Part shown: positions 9,407-22,510 of the stretch, piece by piece
Position numbering within the stretch: position 1 is the first letter of the stretch
Layout of the letters: each line of letters opens with the position of its first letter
Source: Ochromonas danica
Taxonomy: Eukaryota > Sar > Chrysophyceae > Chromulinales > Chromulinaceae
Assembly: GCA_015146655.1 (NCBI GenBank)
Contig: VKHL01000045.1
Coordinates: 124,001-188,000, forward strand
DNA: 64,000 nt
Direction of reading: 5' to 3'
Program-made: the position numbers and the translations under genes
The notes under the pieces: model-generated
What the model was told of the DNA's origin: nothing
Databases searched by the model: none
The model's input: only the letters and a program-made list of their open reading frames with translations

Positions 9407-10924
9407 GGCTTTATTCTATCAGCTTTATTCACAACAGTAATAATAGTAATGGTAGTACTAGTAAATAGATTATAGGTTGAGGTTGAGGTTGGGATGGACT
9501 TCTTCTTGTGGGAATAGAAAGGAGAATGCTTGATTGCTTTTGGGTCACTCACACTGTCCTGCCTCTGTCTCTGTGTGTGTCTCTGTGTGTGCCTCTGTGT
9601 GTGTCTGTCTGTCTGTCCAGTGCCTGTGCAGGAGTGAAGGCAAGTGAGTGGTGAAAGAACACTTGAAGTTCACATCTTCTGCAGGAAAAATCTCCGAAAA
9701 GTAGAGATTTAACTTCAAAATGGTGAAGGTTGAGGGTTGAGGGTTGAGGAAGAACAGAAAAAAGCAATGCAAAAATGGCGAGATCTAAGTTCGGAGTTCA
9801 CAATGCAAAAATGAATATGAATGATATCTTTTGTAGACAAATGATGAAAATCCACGAAATACGAAAATGAGAATGATTGAGATACGTATGTAGCAGACAG
9901 ATATTGACATATACGAACGAATGAGATGCACCGTGCAACTTCAACGACTTGAAGGTAAATAGTAGTGAAAACCATCAATACATATGCTAATTAAGCGATA
10001 GATCTCGAGAAATGAGCAAAGAAAGACCAGTCAGTAAAGTTAAGCGGTAAGCAGGCTTCAACAATATAGCAATCGGTAAGTTAAGGTAGAACGAACAAGA
10101 TGGTTAGTAGAACAAAGAATTAAAATTACTTTTCAATTCACATCATAATGAAAACTTCACAAATCGCCTTGCAGCCATCCTTGGAGAGAAAGAAGAAGAC
10201 ATTGTATGCGGTAATATGAACCAGAATACAAGACCTCCTTTCCAAAGACTTGAATGGCATCTTCCTTCCGTTGCATCTTAAGTAAAGACTTCCATGAATT
10301 ATCCTAGCGGACACTAAACTATCTGACTACAAGGAGAGGTTTCGCATGTTTTCTACGTGGTATCAATACTATCCACCGACTTGTGATCAGGTAGGTAACT
10401 GATTATCATTCACTATGTTGTAACACAGAAATACCTTAGCCTTAACCTATACAAACTAGAAGTCATTATATTAAGTAATATTTCATGGACATTGAATCAT
10501 ACAATAGACCATTCTGTTCTTGCTCGAAGCCTTGGATACCATCAAGCCAAGTAGACTTACTGAAACAACGAAACTATTCACATCAAAGAATCAAATAGAA
10601 ATCTTTCTTTCATAAACGACAACTCATATTAACGTATTGAATGTTGTAAAAATGACCAAAAGCGATGGTTGTTTTATTCCTTCCACATCCTTCGAATTAA
10701 GGGTTGAAACCATGAAAATAAGGGTTTAGATCGGCGGTTTAACCGAGTGCAATTACTGAGGGGATCAAATAACGATTGGGTGAATTACAAAGCCCGGGGT
10801 GGGAGAAGACAGAATGTTCCATGTGGTGCAAGAACAAGAACATGCAGTGAAGTAGTTGACGAGGAAGCGGAAGACGTGAGGATGCGAACTTGATAGGAAA
10901 GCTGCACCATCATTCATAATCTCC
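9407..10924. other. 1.5 kb gene-free stretch
   Basis: No convincing gene on either strand. Near 9553-9620 there are GT/CTGTCTGT-rich simple repeats (tgtctgtctgtctgtccag). At 9720-9755 short GGTTGAGG repeats occur. The rest shows no structure that I can name. It separates two divergently transcribed secreted-protein genes and probably contains both promoters. Confidence 0.45.
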
Positions 10925-13229
10925 ATGAAGACAGTCAATCTTTTCTTGCATCTTCTCTTCCATCTTCTCCTTTATGCTTTGAGCGTAAAGTGTGGGATTG
11001 TGCTTGAACTCAATGGTCAACCTGTTGCTGGCAATGTATCTTGTGGTAGTTACCGCTACTATGAGGTGAATATGACGGAACCATGCCTCGATATGAATAT
11101 CACTTTGTCCAATATTGTTGGCAGTCCTGAAATTTATGTCTCAAAGACTTTATCTTCTCCAACGAAAGCTGACCGTACTTGGTCTTCTGTTGACTCTACA
11201 GTGTCTATTACCCAATGGGATCCAGAGTCATCCATGGGAATGTATTATATTGGCATTTATGCAGATTGTTCGATATCATCCACTCCTGCGGCTTATACAG
11301 TTCAAGCAGTAGTAAGTGAAGGGAAAGAAAATCTATTAGTAAATCCATCCTTGGCAATCAATCAGATCATTGCTGCTGAGAAATATCAATACTATCGTTT
11401 CTGCTTATCACAATGTGCTGATGTTAAAGTTACTTTGCAAAACTGTATGAATGATTCAGTTTGCCCAGAGGCTTATTCCTTCCCAGAAATGTTATTGAGT
11501 CGTACCGAAGTTAGTCCTACTGTCTATGACTATTCGTAAGTCATCAATCCAACATGATTGTTTTCCTGTTTTAATTTCCTTACGCTGTGGTGTGTGTATT
11601 AGGTACAAGTTGGCAGATTATGATAAGCGATCCATTGTTATCAATCATACTGATCCCAATGCAAGAGATCATAATCATTATCTTCGTGGCAGTTTCTATT
11701 TGGGTGTCTATGGTTGGTGTACACCTGATAGTGAAGTTGTCAATAATGCTACAGATGGACCATGTAGCTATGCTAGTAGTACTCGATATAACGTCACTAT
11801 CGAGATCTTGCAAACATGTAAGATGCAGTTAATTGTATTTGAACAGGTTTGGTTGCTAACCCTAACTCTCTGTGTGTTAAATAGATCCAAACGAGATGTG
11901 TGCAGTTGATAAATTAATCTATCCTTCCGCTCCATCGCCTCTGCATACACTGCAATTTAATGAAACAGTTAATGGGACAGTACCTTGTGGAGGTTATGTC
12001 TACTACACCATCTCCGTGCCTGATCCTTGTTCTGGCATGCTAATTTATGTTGGGAATTCTACTCTTGCTAACTCGGTACCAGAGCTGGCAGTGGGACGTT
12101 ATCCCAACCTCGCCCCTCGCATCGATGGTGTATCATGGACTTCTTATGATTGGGGTTACCAATTATTATCCATCGATGCCTACGACCCTAATTTCTATGG
12201 AGGAGATAGCTGTGGCTTTTATCGAAACACGTCTTGTTACTACACGATTGGTGTCTTTGGTTACTGCGCCAATCCTGAAGCGGAAGCTAATGGAAGTTTG
12301 GTGGACTATATTCTTCGAGTATCTCCACTAAATGAGGGTGCTCAGAATATTTTCGGTTCTTCTGTGGTTCGTCGTGGAGGGCTTGAGGACAACCAGTTGA
12401 CGGGGTCGTCTTCCTTTTACTTTTGCTATTCTCGTCGTGAAGATGTTTATGTGCATTTCTTGCGCCATCACTCATGCAATTGTGTTTCTTCTTACGCTAA
12501 TCTACAACTTGTCCTCTCGGATACAAAGCGTGATGCCAGTATTGGAGACTATGCATGGACTATTGATCATGATGAAGAACTGAATTATCTGGCCCTTTAT
12601 GCCGATGACGGAAGCGTTCAACCTGGGACATGTAAGCCTAGCATTATGTACTATGTTATTGGATTGAGATAATGGATTGTGTTGTGGATGTATGTAGACT
12701 ATGTTAATGTGTATGGATGGTGCGAAGAAGATGATAAGTGTGATGATAAATGCACTTGTTCTCCTTGTTCCCATCTAGCCAATGTATCCTATGGTGTCTT
12801 AGTCGACTACGATTCTAAAACCCCTTCCTTATCATCTGTTGGTGTTGAGGACTGTTCATCTAAAGACTTAGGCAGCTGTCCACAAACCTGTTCAAGTGAT
12901 GTCAATGGTGGCAGCAATAATGACGATGATGATGATACTCTCAATGCTGATGATATTGCTGGAGTGACTATTGGTGTTGCTGTTGGGGTTGTGATCATCA
13001 TAGTATTGATCTATTTCTTCAGGCAGTATTGTCGACAGGTATGTCAGATTGATCTATTATTTCTTGTTAGTTTCTGTGTCTCAGTGTTGTGGTTTTTTGT
13101 TATTAGAATGAGAAAGGTTTCACTTCAATTGTTTTCTCTCCCTCAGCCGATGAGGAACGGGAGCACCTTTCTCGACATGCCGCTAACAATGAATTAGTAG
13201 ATTCAAAGAACTCTATGGTCACAGTTTAA
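10925..13229 (+). CDS. Type I membrane surface protein with repeated Cys-rich ectodomains
   Basis: Five exons: 10925-11535, 11603-11817, 11885-12631, 12698-13038, 13107-13229; 678 residues. Introns are 67, 67, 66 and 68 bases. A signal peptide (LHLLFHLLLYALSVKCG) is followed by about four related units. Each opens with G.V.CG.Y.YY and ends with an aromatic block: YYIGIYADC, FYLGVYGWC, YYTIGVFGYC and YYVNVYGWC, the last formed only by splicing over 12632-12697. There are many N-x-S/T sites. An acidic linker, one transmembrane helix (IAGVTIGVAVGVVIIIVLIY) and a tail of about 45 residues end the protein. The units resemble bacterial PPC-type beta domains in pattern, but that is a guess. An adhesion or receptor role is inferred from topology only. 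Confidence 0.82.
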
Positions 13230-13459
13230 CCTGACCAATCCCATTTTGATTGAAGAACAGCTTCTGCTCGATTTTAATTAACCACACACTGTCAACTATG
13301 CCCATAGGCACAATAGCCTATAAGAGAGCTTCCTTAAATTAAGACTAAACCAATTTTGCCTCCTGTATTGAACACAACATCCACATTATAACAAAGAATA
13401 AAAGGTGTCCACTTTTATATGCCTGTCGGAAACAAAACAACATTCAAATGAGAGGCAAA

Positions 13460-13531
13460 AGCCTCCAATGGGGATCGAACCCACGACCCTACGCTTACGA
13501 AGCGCATGCTCTACCACTGAGCTATAGAGGC
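13460..13531 (-). tRNA. tRNA-Thr (anticodon CGT)
   Basis: Cloverleaf folds by eye on the minus strand: acceptor GCCTCTA with TGGAGGC, D arm TAGCTCAGTGGTAGAGCA, anticodon stem TGCGC/GCGTA around loop TTCGTAA (anticodon CGT, reads ACG), T arm GTGGGTTCGATCCCCAT. Seventy-two bases, no intron, CCA not encoded. Internal A and B boxes match RNA polymerase III promoters. It sits between a convergent gene end and the start of the BSD gene. Confidence 0.93.
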
Positions 13532-13667
13532 ACCACAGTAATTTGGTCCAATTGCATAATAAAAAACTAGGAGAAGTATTCAAGACGGGATGGTTTAGTT
13601 TTGTTTCGGGTTTGTTGGGAAATAAAAGAGTTGGATTGATAGACAAAGAATCTCTTCGGATTGGATC

Positions 13668-15165
13668 ATGTGGAGTGCAATAAAATCTGATTTATTTGAT
13701 TTTGTGAATATTATTCAGTCGGATACGACCAAGACATTGAATATCGTCTTAGGAGACGATGAGAATGAAGAGGTGAGAATATCATTCCTTGGTGTGGCTT
13801 AGGAACACTTCTTCTGGTCTTATACCTCTTCTTTCCTGCTGCTTGTGATCATGTACTTGACTGTTGTTAGTCGAGTGAAGAGACTTTTCAGGCCAAACTG
13901 ATCGCTGACGTGCGCAGATCGTACGAGACCTACGCTAAGGTGACTGACCCCTGACCCCCTGACCCCCTGCCCCCACTGCTATCCCCTTCCCCTACCCTCT
14001 GCTTTAGACACACAGACACATACATGCATGCTTGTCCTCTCACTCAATCACTCACTTCTCCCCATTGTCATTGTCATTGTCTGTGGAATACAATCAGCCC
14101 CTGCGTGAGCATAAAGTGAAAGAGTTCGAACGCTTTAAGAAGCGCTTTGCTTTGTCATCCTATGGTGATAAGATAGCTGAGGTGTTGGATGTGGAGCCTG
14201 AGGTCTCTCGCTTCTATGCCGAACTAGTGCCCCTGCAGATCTCACCTGAAGAGTTCTGGGCACGACTCTTCTTTCGTTTGCATTTAGTCACTCGACATGG
14301 AAACCCTAACTTCGAAGAGGAGGAAGAAGATGAAGAAGAGTTAGTCTGGGAGGAGGAGGAAGAAGAAGTTAATGACAAGGTGATGAATCAAAATGAGGGT
14401 AATGGTCTGACAACAAGTGATGCTGTTGTGGAGCAAGTCAACACTGTTACACCACCTGTTGCTGCTACTACTGCTGCTGCTGCTGCTGCTGCTAGTGTTA
14501 CTGTTCCATCAGTTCACGATGTTGAGAGAGATCGCTATATCCTTCGCCTAGAAGAGGAAAACCGACAACTTAAAGAAGAATTAGCGATTTTACGACAACG
14601 AGTTACAGATTTGGAACAAACACTGACTCAGCAACCAACTCTTTCATCGAGTCCTTGGAGAACTTCACCACAAGACAGTTTGACATGTCAAGAAGAGCCT
14701 ACAGCGAAAGGTGACCATGTGTCCATCTCCTCGGAGGGAAGCAGCAACGCCTCGATGGTCTTTGTGCCGTTACCAGCAGAACAATTGGCTGCTTCACAGC
14801 AATTAGCAAAAGCAGCACAATATGTTGATACAGAGCAATTGACTGCTTTAGGAAGTCCTGAGGCTCGTCTGTCCACACCACGACGACAGACAAGTCAAGA
14901 GAAACCACAAGAAACATCATCAGGGGCAGCATCGTTATCATCTTCATCGTGTATGGATAGTCCCTCACCTTTGAAGATTGGTAGTCCTCATGGTACAAGA
15001 AGACTGAATGATGAGGGTAGAGGCGATGGAAGTGGTTTGAAGAAGTCTCTGGGGCAATCCTCTCCTGTTCGCCCTCAACCGCTTTCTTCTTCCATCAGTG
15101 AACGAACTAGCAAGTATCTCGCAGCATTGGACGATGAAGAAGATGAAGAAGATGGTTGGAATTAG
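13668..15165 (+). CDS. BSD-domain protein with coiled coil and acidic tail
   Basis: Exons 13668-13772, 13871-13939 and 14098-15165, all phase 0; 413 residues. The N-terminus MWSAIKSDLFDFVNIIQSDT is amphipathic, as in BSD proteins of the SYAP1/BSTA kind. The BSD domain (about residues 85-135) contains LQISPEEFWARLFFRLHLV, with the conserved F-W spacing. Then come an acidic run, poly-Ala, a coiled coil starting DRYILRLEEENRQLKEELAI, a Ser-rich low-complexity region and an acidic end DDEEDEEDGWN. BSD domains are found in TFIIH p62 and in signalling adaptors; the acidic tail with Trp resembles the adaptor type. The molecular role here is unknown. The first two exons are small and were recovered by splice signals (gtgaga/ttgttag and gtgact/caatcag). 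Confidence 0.82.
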
Positions 15166-15700
15166 ACGTTATCATGATTCACTTTTCCCCCCTATTTGAA
15201 CTGGTTGTGTTACACAAGGAATAATGAATGGATGAATGGATATGTTCCTGTTGTTGTCTGACTTCATTCTCTCTACACGATAGTACCATGTTGTTGTTGT
15301 TATATTCTGTAATAATAGGTGGTGCTGCTGCTTCTGCTGCTTCTGCTGCTTGCTTGATATGATACTATACTATGATATGCTATGATAATGCCACATCTCT
15401 GTGTTGTTGTTATAGTTACTGTAGTAGTAGTAGTAGCAGCTGCTTTGCTTGCTTTCCTTCTGATTTGATTGCCTTCTTCACAGCTTTGCACGAGAAGGAA
15501 TTGTTTGATTAGCTATACACCACCTATACCTATGCTATGGAAAGCGAAGTTACTTTAATCAAATAATAATAGTATTTGTTCTATTCTATTGCTAGTGTAT
15601 CTTATTGGCTTTTCTTTTGCTTTAGTTTACCAACAGACATCATCATCATTGTTGTCATACATAGTGATTAACATGATGACATTACATTAACTTCAATGTC
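15166..15700. other. Intergenic, convergent genes
   Basis: Between the BSD gene (+) and the helicase gene (-). Contains scattered GCT/TTG and GTA trinucleotide repeats (gtagtagtagtagtagcagc near 15420). No gene seen. Confidence 0.4.
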
Positions 15701-17083
15701 TTATGGTTGTTGTGATGATGAAGTGCAATCAACAAGAAGTAAAGCACGAACACAATCTAACAACTCTTCTCTCTTCTCCATCATCATCATCCATACCTTA
15801 TCACCATTACCATCATCATCACGGTCATTATCATCCTTTGCTATGGTAGACTGTGTCTCTTTACCAGAATCAGCAGGAAGAAAGAGTAAACTATCCAATA
15901 CAGATTGTAAAGTTGATAACACAATGAAAGTTTCTTCTGAACATTGGAAATGGATATAGTCATCAATGACTAAACTTTGTTCCTTGTATTGATAATTCAT
16001 CTTGCCAGCAAAGAGAAGTAAAGCCCAAGGAATGATTTCAGAGGTATATTGTAAGAAGACCTTCTCTCCATCACTATTGCTATTGTTGTTGTTACTAGTG
16101 CTACTACTACTAGGGGGAATGTATTTATCAGCATAGACTAGATAGTTACAACTATAGAAGGTAGTATTATCAGCATTTAGACTACTACCATGTACAAAAG
16201 CACGTTGTAGTAATGAAGTTGTAGATGTACATGTAGTAGTTGTAAGATTTCCTTCTGTGTTGTTGTTGTTGTTGTTAGTAATCTTCTCACTACTCACACT
16301 CTTCATACTTATAGCACTACTACCATTATTAGCAGTAGTATTAGTAGCATTGTTAGTACTAGTAGTGCTAGTAACGGTGTTAGTGTTAGTAGATTCATTG
16401 TTACCAAAGAGAATGACAAGATCTCTAGAATCACTTTCACTATTCCCTCCTCCAATACTATTACTATTACTAATGTTAGTGTTAATGTTATTGTTAGTGT
16501 TGTTAGGATAGACAGGAATAAAGAGTTTAATATCTTCTGCTTGAATCTCTTTTTCAAAAGCACTTCCCATAATTTCATGAAATCTTTTTGGTGGACGAAG
16601 TATTAAAGCAATATTTGGATATAATCCTGTCACGCAAACACTACGAAAGATATCAACACGATTTTCAACATCATATGATGAGGATAAAGAGGCGGTTGAT
16701 GATGTTAATGACACAGCAGCTTGATAAGAGATAGCATTTTGATTCACTTGATGAGAACGAATAGTAGACATTGTTGTAATACCTTTAGGAAGAATATTAC
16801 TATTAACTAGATCATTGAAAAGATCTTTCTTACAATCTTCAATATCAAGAATACGTTCATAAACTAATCCATGTTGTTGACAAAATTGTTTTGGATTTTG
16901 ATTTTCTTCATATGCTAAGAGAAGACGAAGAAGCATTTCGAAATCTGATCGTAATCGAAGTCGTTCATTCTTCTTGCTACTACTGTTACTGTTACTGTTG
17001 TTGTTACTGCTATTGTTGTTGTTGTTGATTAATGGTCTGGAATACTTGCTCTGTAGCATAGCGTTAGTACAAAGAAACACAAA

Positions 17084-17171
<88 letters not shown>

Positions 17172-19198
17172 GACACATGTTATTGTTATTTACATGTTGT
17201 TACACAGTAAATTGGTAATAGAAGAGTTTTATTGGACTTACCATAGTAGCTTCAACTTTAAGACGATTTCGCGCCATTTCTTCACTTTCTTTCATCACAC
17301 GATTATTACCACTATTACTACTATTACTACTATTACCTCCTTTATTACCATAGTTATTATAATTGACAGAAAGGAAAGGTGAACGAGAAGATAGAATAGC
17401 TCCAACAATGAGGACATCATAGAGACATTGGAAGACACAACCCATGACTAATAAACGACCAATCTGAGGAGAACATGACAATTGCATTAACGTCTCTCCC
17501 AAGGGAGTTATCCCACTACCTCTAACACTACCTCTAACACTACCACTACTACCAGTAGTGTTGATAGAGGTAGTGGTAGTGGTAGTGGTAGTGGTAGATG
17601 AAAAATCTAAAGCACGTATCTTATTCAACTTTTCTTCAGTACGATAGACTTCCCATGGATCAGGTATATCTAAACAATATCTTAAGATAGCATTAGCACT
17701 ACCTCTACTACTACCATTAGTGTTACTGTTACTAGTAGAGGTAGTGGTAGTGGTAGTGGAGGTAGAGGTAGTAGTGTGGATGGTCTTCTTCATCATCCCC
17801 CAACATTGTAAAACAATCGAATCTAATGAAGTTCTCATAATTTCTGGTTTAGCTTGTAATGGAATAACTAATTGATAACTTTGTCTTGATATGATTTTAT
17901 ATACTTTTCCTTCTTGAATACGTCCAGCACGACCTTGTCTTTGTTTTAAATTATATTGACTTGCCCATGTTGTTACTAATTTATTTGTCTGATAAAGATG
18001 ATCATATTGCATTTCTTTCACTTTACAAGAATCAATTACTATCGTAACATCAGGTATAGTAATTGATGCTTCTGCTATATTAGTAGCACAAATAATTTTA
18101 ATAGTTTGACCAGAGGAGGATGACGTTGATGTTGAAGGAAATGTTTGGAAAACAGCATTTTGTTCTTTAACAGATAAATTAGAATGTAAAGGAAATAATT
18201 GAATTTTCTTGACATAAGAACAAGGTTTAAAATATTGTTGTAAATAAGTGATCATACGATTAATTTCAAAAATACCAGGTAAAAAGATTAATATAGCACC
18301 TTGTACACCTTGTAAGAATCCTGATTTTTCAATTAAATCATGTGATAATGTATTTCCAGTAGTAGTATTAGCAGTAGTAGTTGTTGTTGCTATGAAAGCT
18401 TCTTCACCTGACCAACGATGTAATAAAGCTAATACTAATGATAAGATAAGTTTATAATCAATATCACGTATTTTATGTGGTAATGGTAATAATCCATTTT
18501 CTTCAATTTCTGGATGAGAAGGTAAAGGATAATGTTGTAATAGATGAATTATATCATCTTTGAAATATTCTTGAACAGGAAATGTTTTGCCTGGAATAGT
18601 TATGATAGGAACAAGATCATTAATAGACGATGACATTAACTGCTTTCCTTCCTCTTCCCCTGCTGCTGTTGTTGTTACTACTGTAGTGTTAGTCTTGTTA
18701 GTGTAACCAGTGTTAGTGTTGGTGTTGGTGTTGCCCTTCTCATTGGCAATACTACTACTACTACTACCTCTATTGTTATCATCACCTAGTTTGTCTTCAT
18801 AGAGATGATGGTAAAGGTATTGTTGGAACTTTTCTGTTGCAATTGTTGCAGACTAAAAACAACAATATACAGTACACTATCATTAGCTGGATAGGAAGAA
18901 GAGGTCAACATCACTTACCATGAGAATGAGTTGTAAAGAAGGTCTCTTTTGTAAAGCAGGTAATAGTAAAGCTAAACTAAAGTCACTATCCACTCCACGC
19001 TCTAACCAGACATTATATAAATGATAGTGATATGATGACAATGATGATGAGATGATGAGATGATGTTGACTTACCATGTACTTCATCCAAGATAATACAA
19101 TCTACACCTTCTAGACAATTATCTTCCTATTATCACCATTAACACAACAAACAAGACAACAAACATGAGAAAAATGTAATTGTAACACGCACACACAC

Positions 19199-19268
<70 letters not shown>

Positions 19269-22200
19269 TCATATATCTACCTGTAATCTTCTTAATAGAA
19301 CACCATAGGTAACAAAGAGAATTTGTGTATTAGAAGAAGCGCGTACATCTCCTTTCACCATATAACCAACACGTCCTTCTTGACTACCACATTTACTACT
19401 ACCCATCTCTATCGCGACACGTTCAGCAACAGCAATTGCTGCTAATCGTCTTGGTTGAACCACTAAGACTTTCCCTTCTATACGATGTTCGATAATATAC
19501 TGTGGGATTTGTGTTGTCTTACCACAACCTGTCTCTCCTGTTAGTACAATACATTGTGCATGATCGAATGCTGTTAAGAAGACTGATCGATAAGAATAGG
19601 CAGGTAGTCGTTGACGACTTTCAATAATATCAGATGATGGTGATAGTGATGATGATGAAGAGGAGAGATGATTTGGTTTCTTTGTTACTTGCCAGAATGG
19701 ATGACATCGTTTATTATCTTTTCTCATACTACCAACTGAGTTAGTGATAGAGTTTGAATTAGACAACAGAGATAATGATGATGAAGGAGGAGGAAGAGGT
19801 AGTGGTATAGTTGTTGATGATGATGGTGACAAAGTGTCATTCTCCACATTACACTTTTCATCATTACTATTGTCATTGTCATTGTCATTATCATTCTTGT
19901 TCTCATGATCAATAATCATCCTAGCCATAACATCTTCATTCTGAAGACCTAATGAAGTCAATAATACAATCACTTTCTTATGAAGAAGATTCACATGCCA
20001 TTCTTGTTCATACTCATGACCTAATAACCTCTCATACCATACAGTGAGATCTTCTTGATCATCTAAAGATTGAATTATTTCAATCATATTAGAAATAACA
20101 GTATAGATCATTGGTTGTTGATCTATTGTCCATTGACTTTGACAAAGATGTTTCAAATGAAGAGTCAAAGCAATGGCCAAGTCTTGCCACTGACTGTCTG
20201 ACATGGACATTGACGTTAATGATGAGGTTGATGATGAGGTTGATGATGAGGTTGGGTCATATTTCCGAATAGTAACGAGAGGACAAGGTGGACTGTGAAT
20301 AGGATACAGACATTTACTATTATGACCAAGAATCAAATCAAAAATCAAATCATCTCCTTTTAATTGATAACGATATTGGAAAGTCACCCAATGAAAGAAA
20401 TCACTCTTGCCATTACTATTATTATCATCATCATCATCATTGTTATTGTCATTATTGTTATTGCTACTATTCCAAGAGAGATGATTAATTGTAATGTCAT
20501 TGTCATAGATAGCTTGTAAAGTATTTTCTTCTTCTTCAATCATCTCATCAAACAATAACAATGAAGAAGAAGATGATGATGATAAAGATGATGAAAGAGA
20601 AAGTTGTCTATTATCATCATCATCATCTTGGATCAAACTTTGTATAACATTTAACCATTGATGTTTGTTATTGCTATTATTATTGTTATTATTATTGTTA
20701 TTATTATTGTTATTATTATTGTTGTTATTATTATCATGACTTTCTTTCTTCATATTAAGAGAATTATAATAGTCTGATAATAATTCAAATAACAAGAATT
20801 TCTCTAATAGAATCATAACTAATCTCTGTTCAACTACTAAACCAACATCTCTTTTCTCTTCTTCTACTTCATGACTCACTATTAAAGAAGAAATCACATT
20901 CTCTAGTTTTAACTTATCCAATGCTTCAAGAAGAATCAATAAGACATCTTGAACTGGTTGAAGTAAGATCCCATTAAGAAGAGGAAGAAGAAATATTTTC
21001 ATCACCATGGACAACGAAGAAGTAGTAGAAGAAGAAGATTTGAAAGGATAAGATAATATCATTTGCTTCTTCTTCTTCTTCTTTGTCTTCTCTCTCTCCT
21101 CTTCATTCTTCCTATTGCTATTGTTATTATTACTATTACTATTACTACTGCCATTTCTACTCTCTCTTGCGCTATTATTACCTTCTATTACCTTCTGCTG
21201 CTGCTGTGGGTTTTGTTGTGACTGTGACTGTTTCTGCTTCTTCATCATCATCATCATCATAGAAGAAGAAGGTTGATTAGAATGAGAAAGACCTAATAAT
21301 ATTTTCAATCTCTCTAATAATCCTTCAGGAATAGTTATAGACATATAACTATTAGCTTTCTTTAATGCATCAGCATAAGATAAAACTTTATTCTTATTAC
21401 TTCTTTCTCTTAACATTGCTTGTTCAGCTGCAGAATGACTTACAAAGGATTCTTTAGCACGAAGATCTAATACTGCTGAAGGAGGAGCAGCACGAATCTC
21501 TGCTTTAGCTTTCGTTGAAATAGTAGCTTTCGTTGAATTATTACTAGGTACTAGACCAACTGTTGTTTTATTGCTAATGCTTGAATTATTGCTAACCACG
21601 GGTAGACAAGCATCTGTTTTCATTGATTGACATTTGAAACATTTCTTACGTAGATTGCCTTGTAATGTAAAAGCTTTATTCTCATTACCACAAGTAGCAC
21701 ATAACCAATCCGCAGTAGTTACATCCACTATAGCAGTTGTTGTACTACCACTACCGCTACCGCTACCACAACCTCTGCCTCCACCACTACGAGAGGTAGA
21801 CGACTTAGTAGAGGCAGTAGTGGTCATCACTGTATCACCATCATCCACTCCTGCTTTTCCTCCTTCCCCTTCCCCTTCTCCTGCTTCTTCATCCTCTCCT
21901 TCTTCAGTCGAGGTCGCAGCTGTGATATTTGTGGCAGTGCCATTAACCATTTGTAACCAAGTAGAAGCATAAGGTTGAGGAAGTTTACGTTCCAGTGGAA
22001 GAGTCCGTTGGAAATGATATAAAGCTAATAAGGCAGCATAGTCTTTAGCAATGGATTCAGTTTCAAATGCTTGCACAGGGCTGAAGGTCAGATCATTTTT
22101 GGAATTCTTGCTGTCTTCTAAGATGACACGCATACGCTTCATACCTGGACTATCATGCACAGGGCATGCTTGATATTTAGGATTAGGACGTTTCTCTCTT

Positions 22201-22400
22201 TGACAGAATTCATGTAAGAGTTGGAAAGGAAGTCTTTCATGAGGTTTCAGTGTAATACCATCTGTGGTTGTGACAGCAGCTTTCGCAGTAATTACTGTTC
22301 CCGCTCCACGTTGACGGTGACCACGAGCAATGGGTTTCTTTTCTTCAACAGGAGGAGTAACTTCCTTGGTGGATTTAGAGGAAACTTTGTCCTTGGCCAT
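15701..22400 (-). CDS. DEAH-box RNA helicase, DHX57/DHX29-like, with RanBP2-type zinc finger and RWD domain
   Basis: Exons 22400-19281, 19126-19075, 19001-18919, 18852-17242 and 17050-15701, giving 2,071 residues. Order: dsRBD-like segment (about 55-150: LLHEFCQREKRPNPKYQACP); RanBP2-like finger WLCATCGNENKAF and KKCFKCQ (about 240); long Asn/Ser/Gln-rich regions; RWD domain (EEEENTLQAIYDNDI onward, about 640-740); helicase core with GETGCGKTTQIPQ (about 952), QPRRLAAIAVAERV, DEVHER built across exons 2-3, SAT opening exon 4, LIFLPGIFEI, CATNIAEASITIPDV and QRQGRAGR (about 1385). A helicase-associated/OB region ends the protein. DHX57 and DHX29 relatives act on RNA or the 40S subunit; substrate unknown here. 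All catalytic motifs look intact. Length exceeds the usual 1,370-1,390 because of low-complexity inserts. Confidence 0.87.
17085..17169. repeat. (AC)n microsatellite in a helicase intron
   Basis: About 42 uninterrupted AC units inside the intron 17051-17241. On the transcript this is a (GU)n run close to the donor side. A good branch-like tactaac and acceptor ctacag follow it. Confidence 0.97.
19186..19263. repeat. (AC)n microsatellite in another helicase intron
   Basis: Nearly pure AC repeat with two early GC interruptions, within the first intron (19127-19280). It begins about 17 bases inside the donor site on the transcript strand. It is the second such run in the same gene. Confidence 0.97.
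20675..20730. repeat. Asn-codon trinucleotide repeat within the helicase gene
   Basis: Run of attattgtt units, read on the minus strand as about 18 asparagine codons mixing AAC and AAT. The mixture of synonymous codons suggests an older or selected run rather than fresh slippage. Confidence 0.9.
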
Positions 22401-22510
22401 GACACAAAGCTGGATATGATGGAAAACAATGTAAACGTCTCAACCAATCACATTCATGACAACAGCTATTTCACACAATATATTAGCTGCTGTACAATGC
22501 CATACAACAA

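Noticed and set aside
12670-12672. In-frame TAA suggesting a nonsense break in the surface-protein gene
   Set aside because: It lies in a 66-base GT-AG intron (12632-12697); splicing restores the YYVNVYGWC block seen in the other units.
16974-17210. Frame encoding Leu and Thr-His runs
   Set aside because: Simply the translation of the microsatellite and its flanks.
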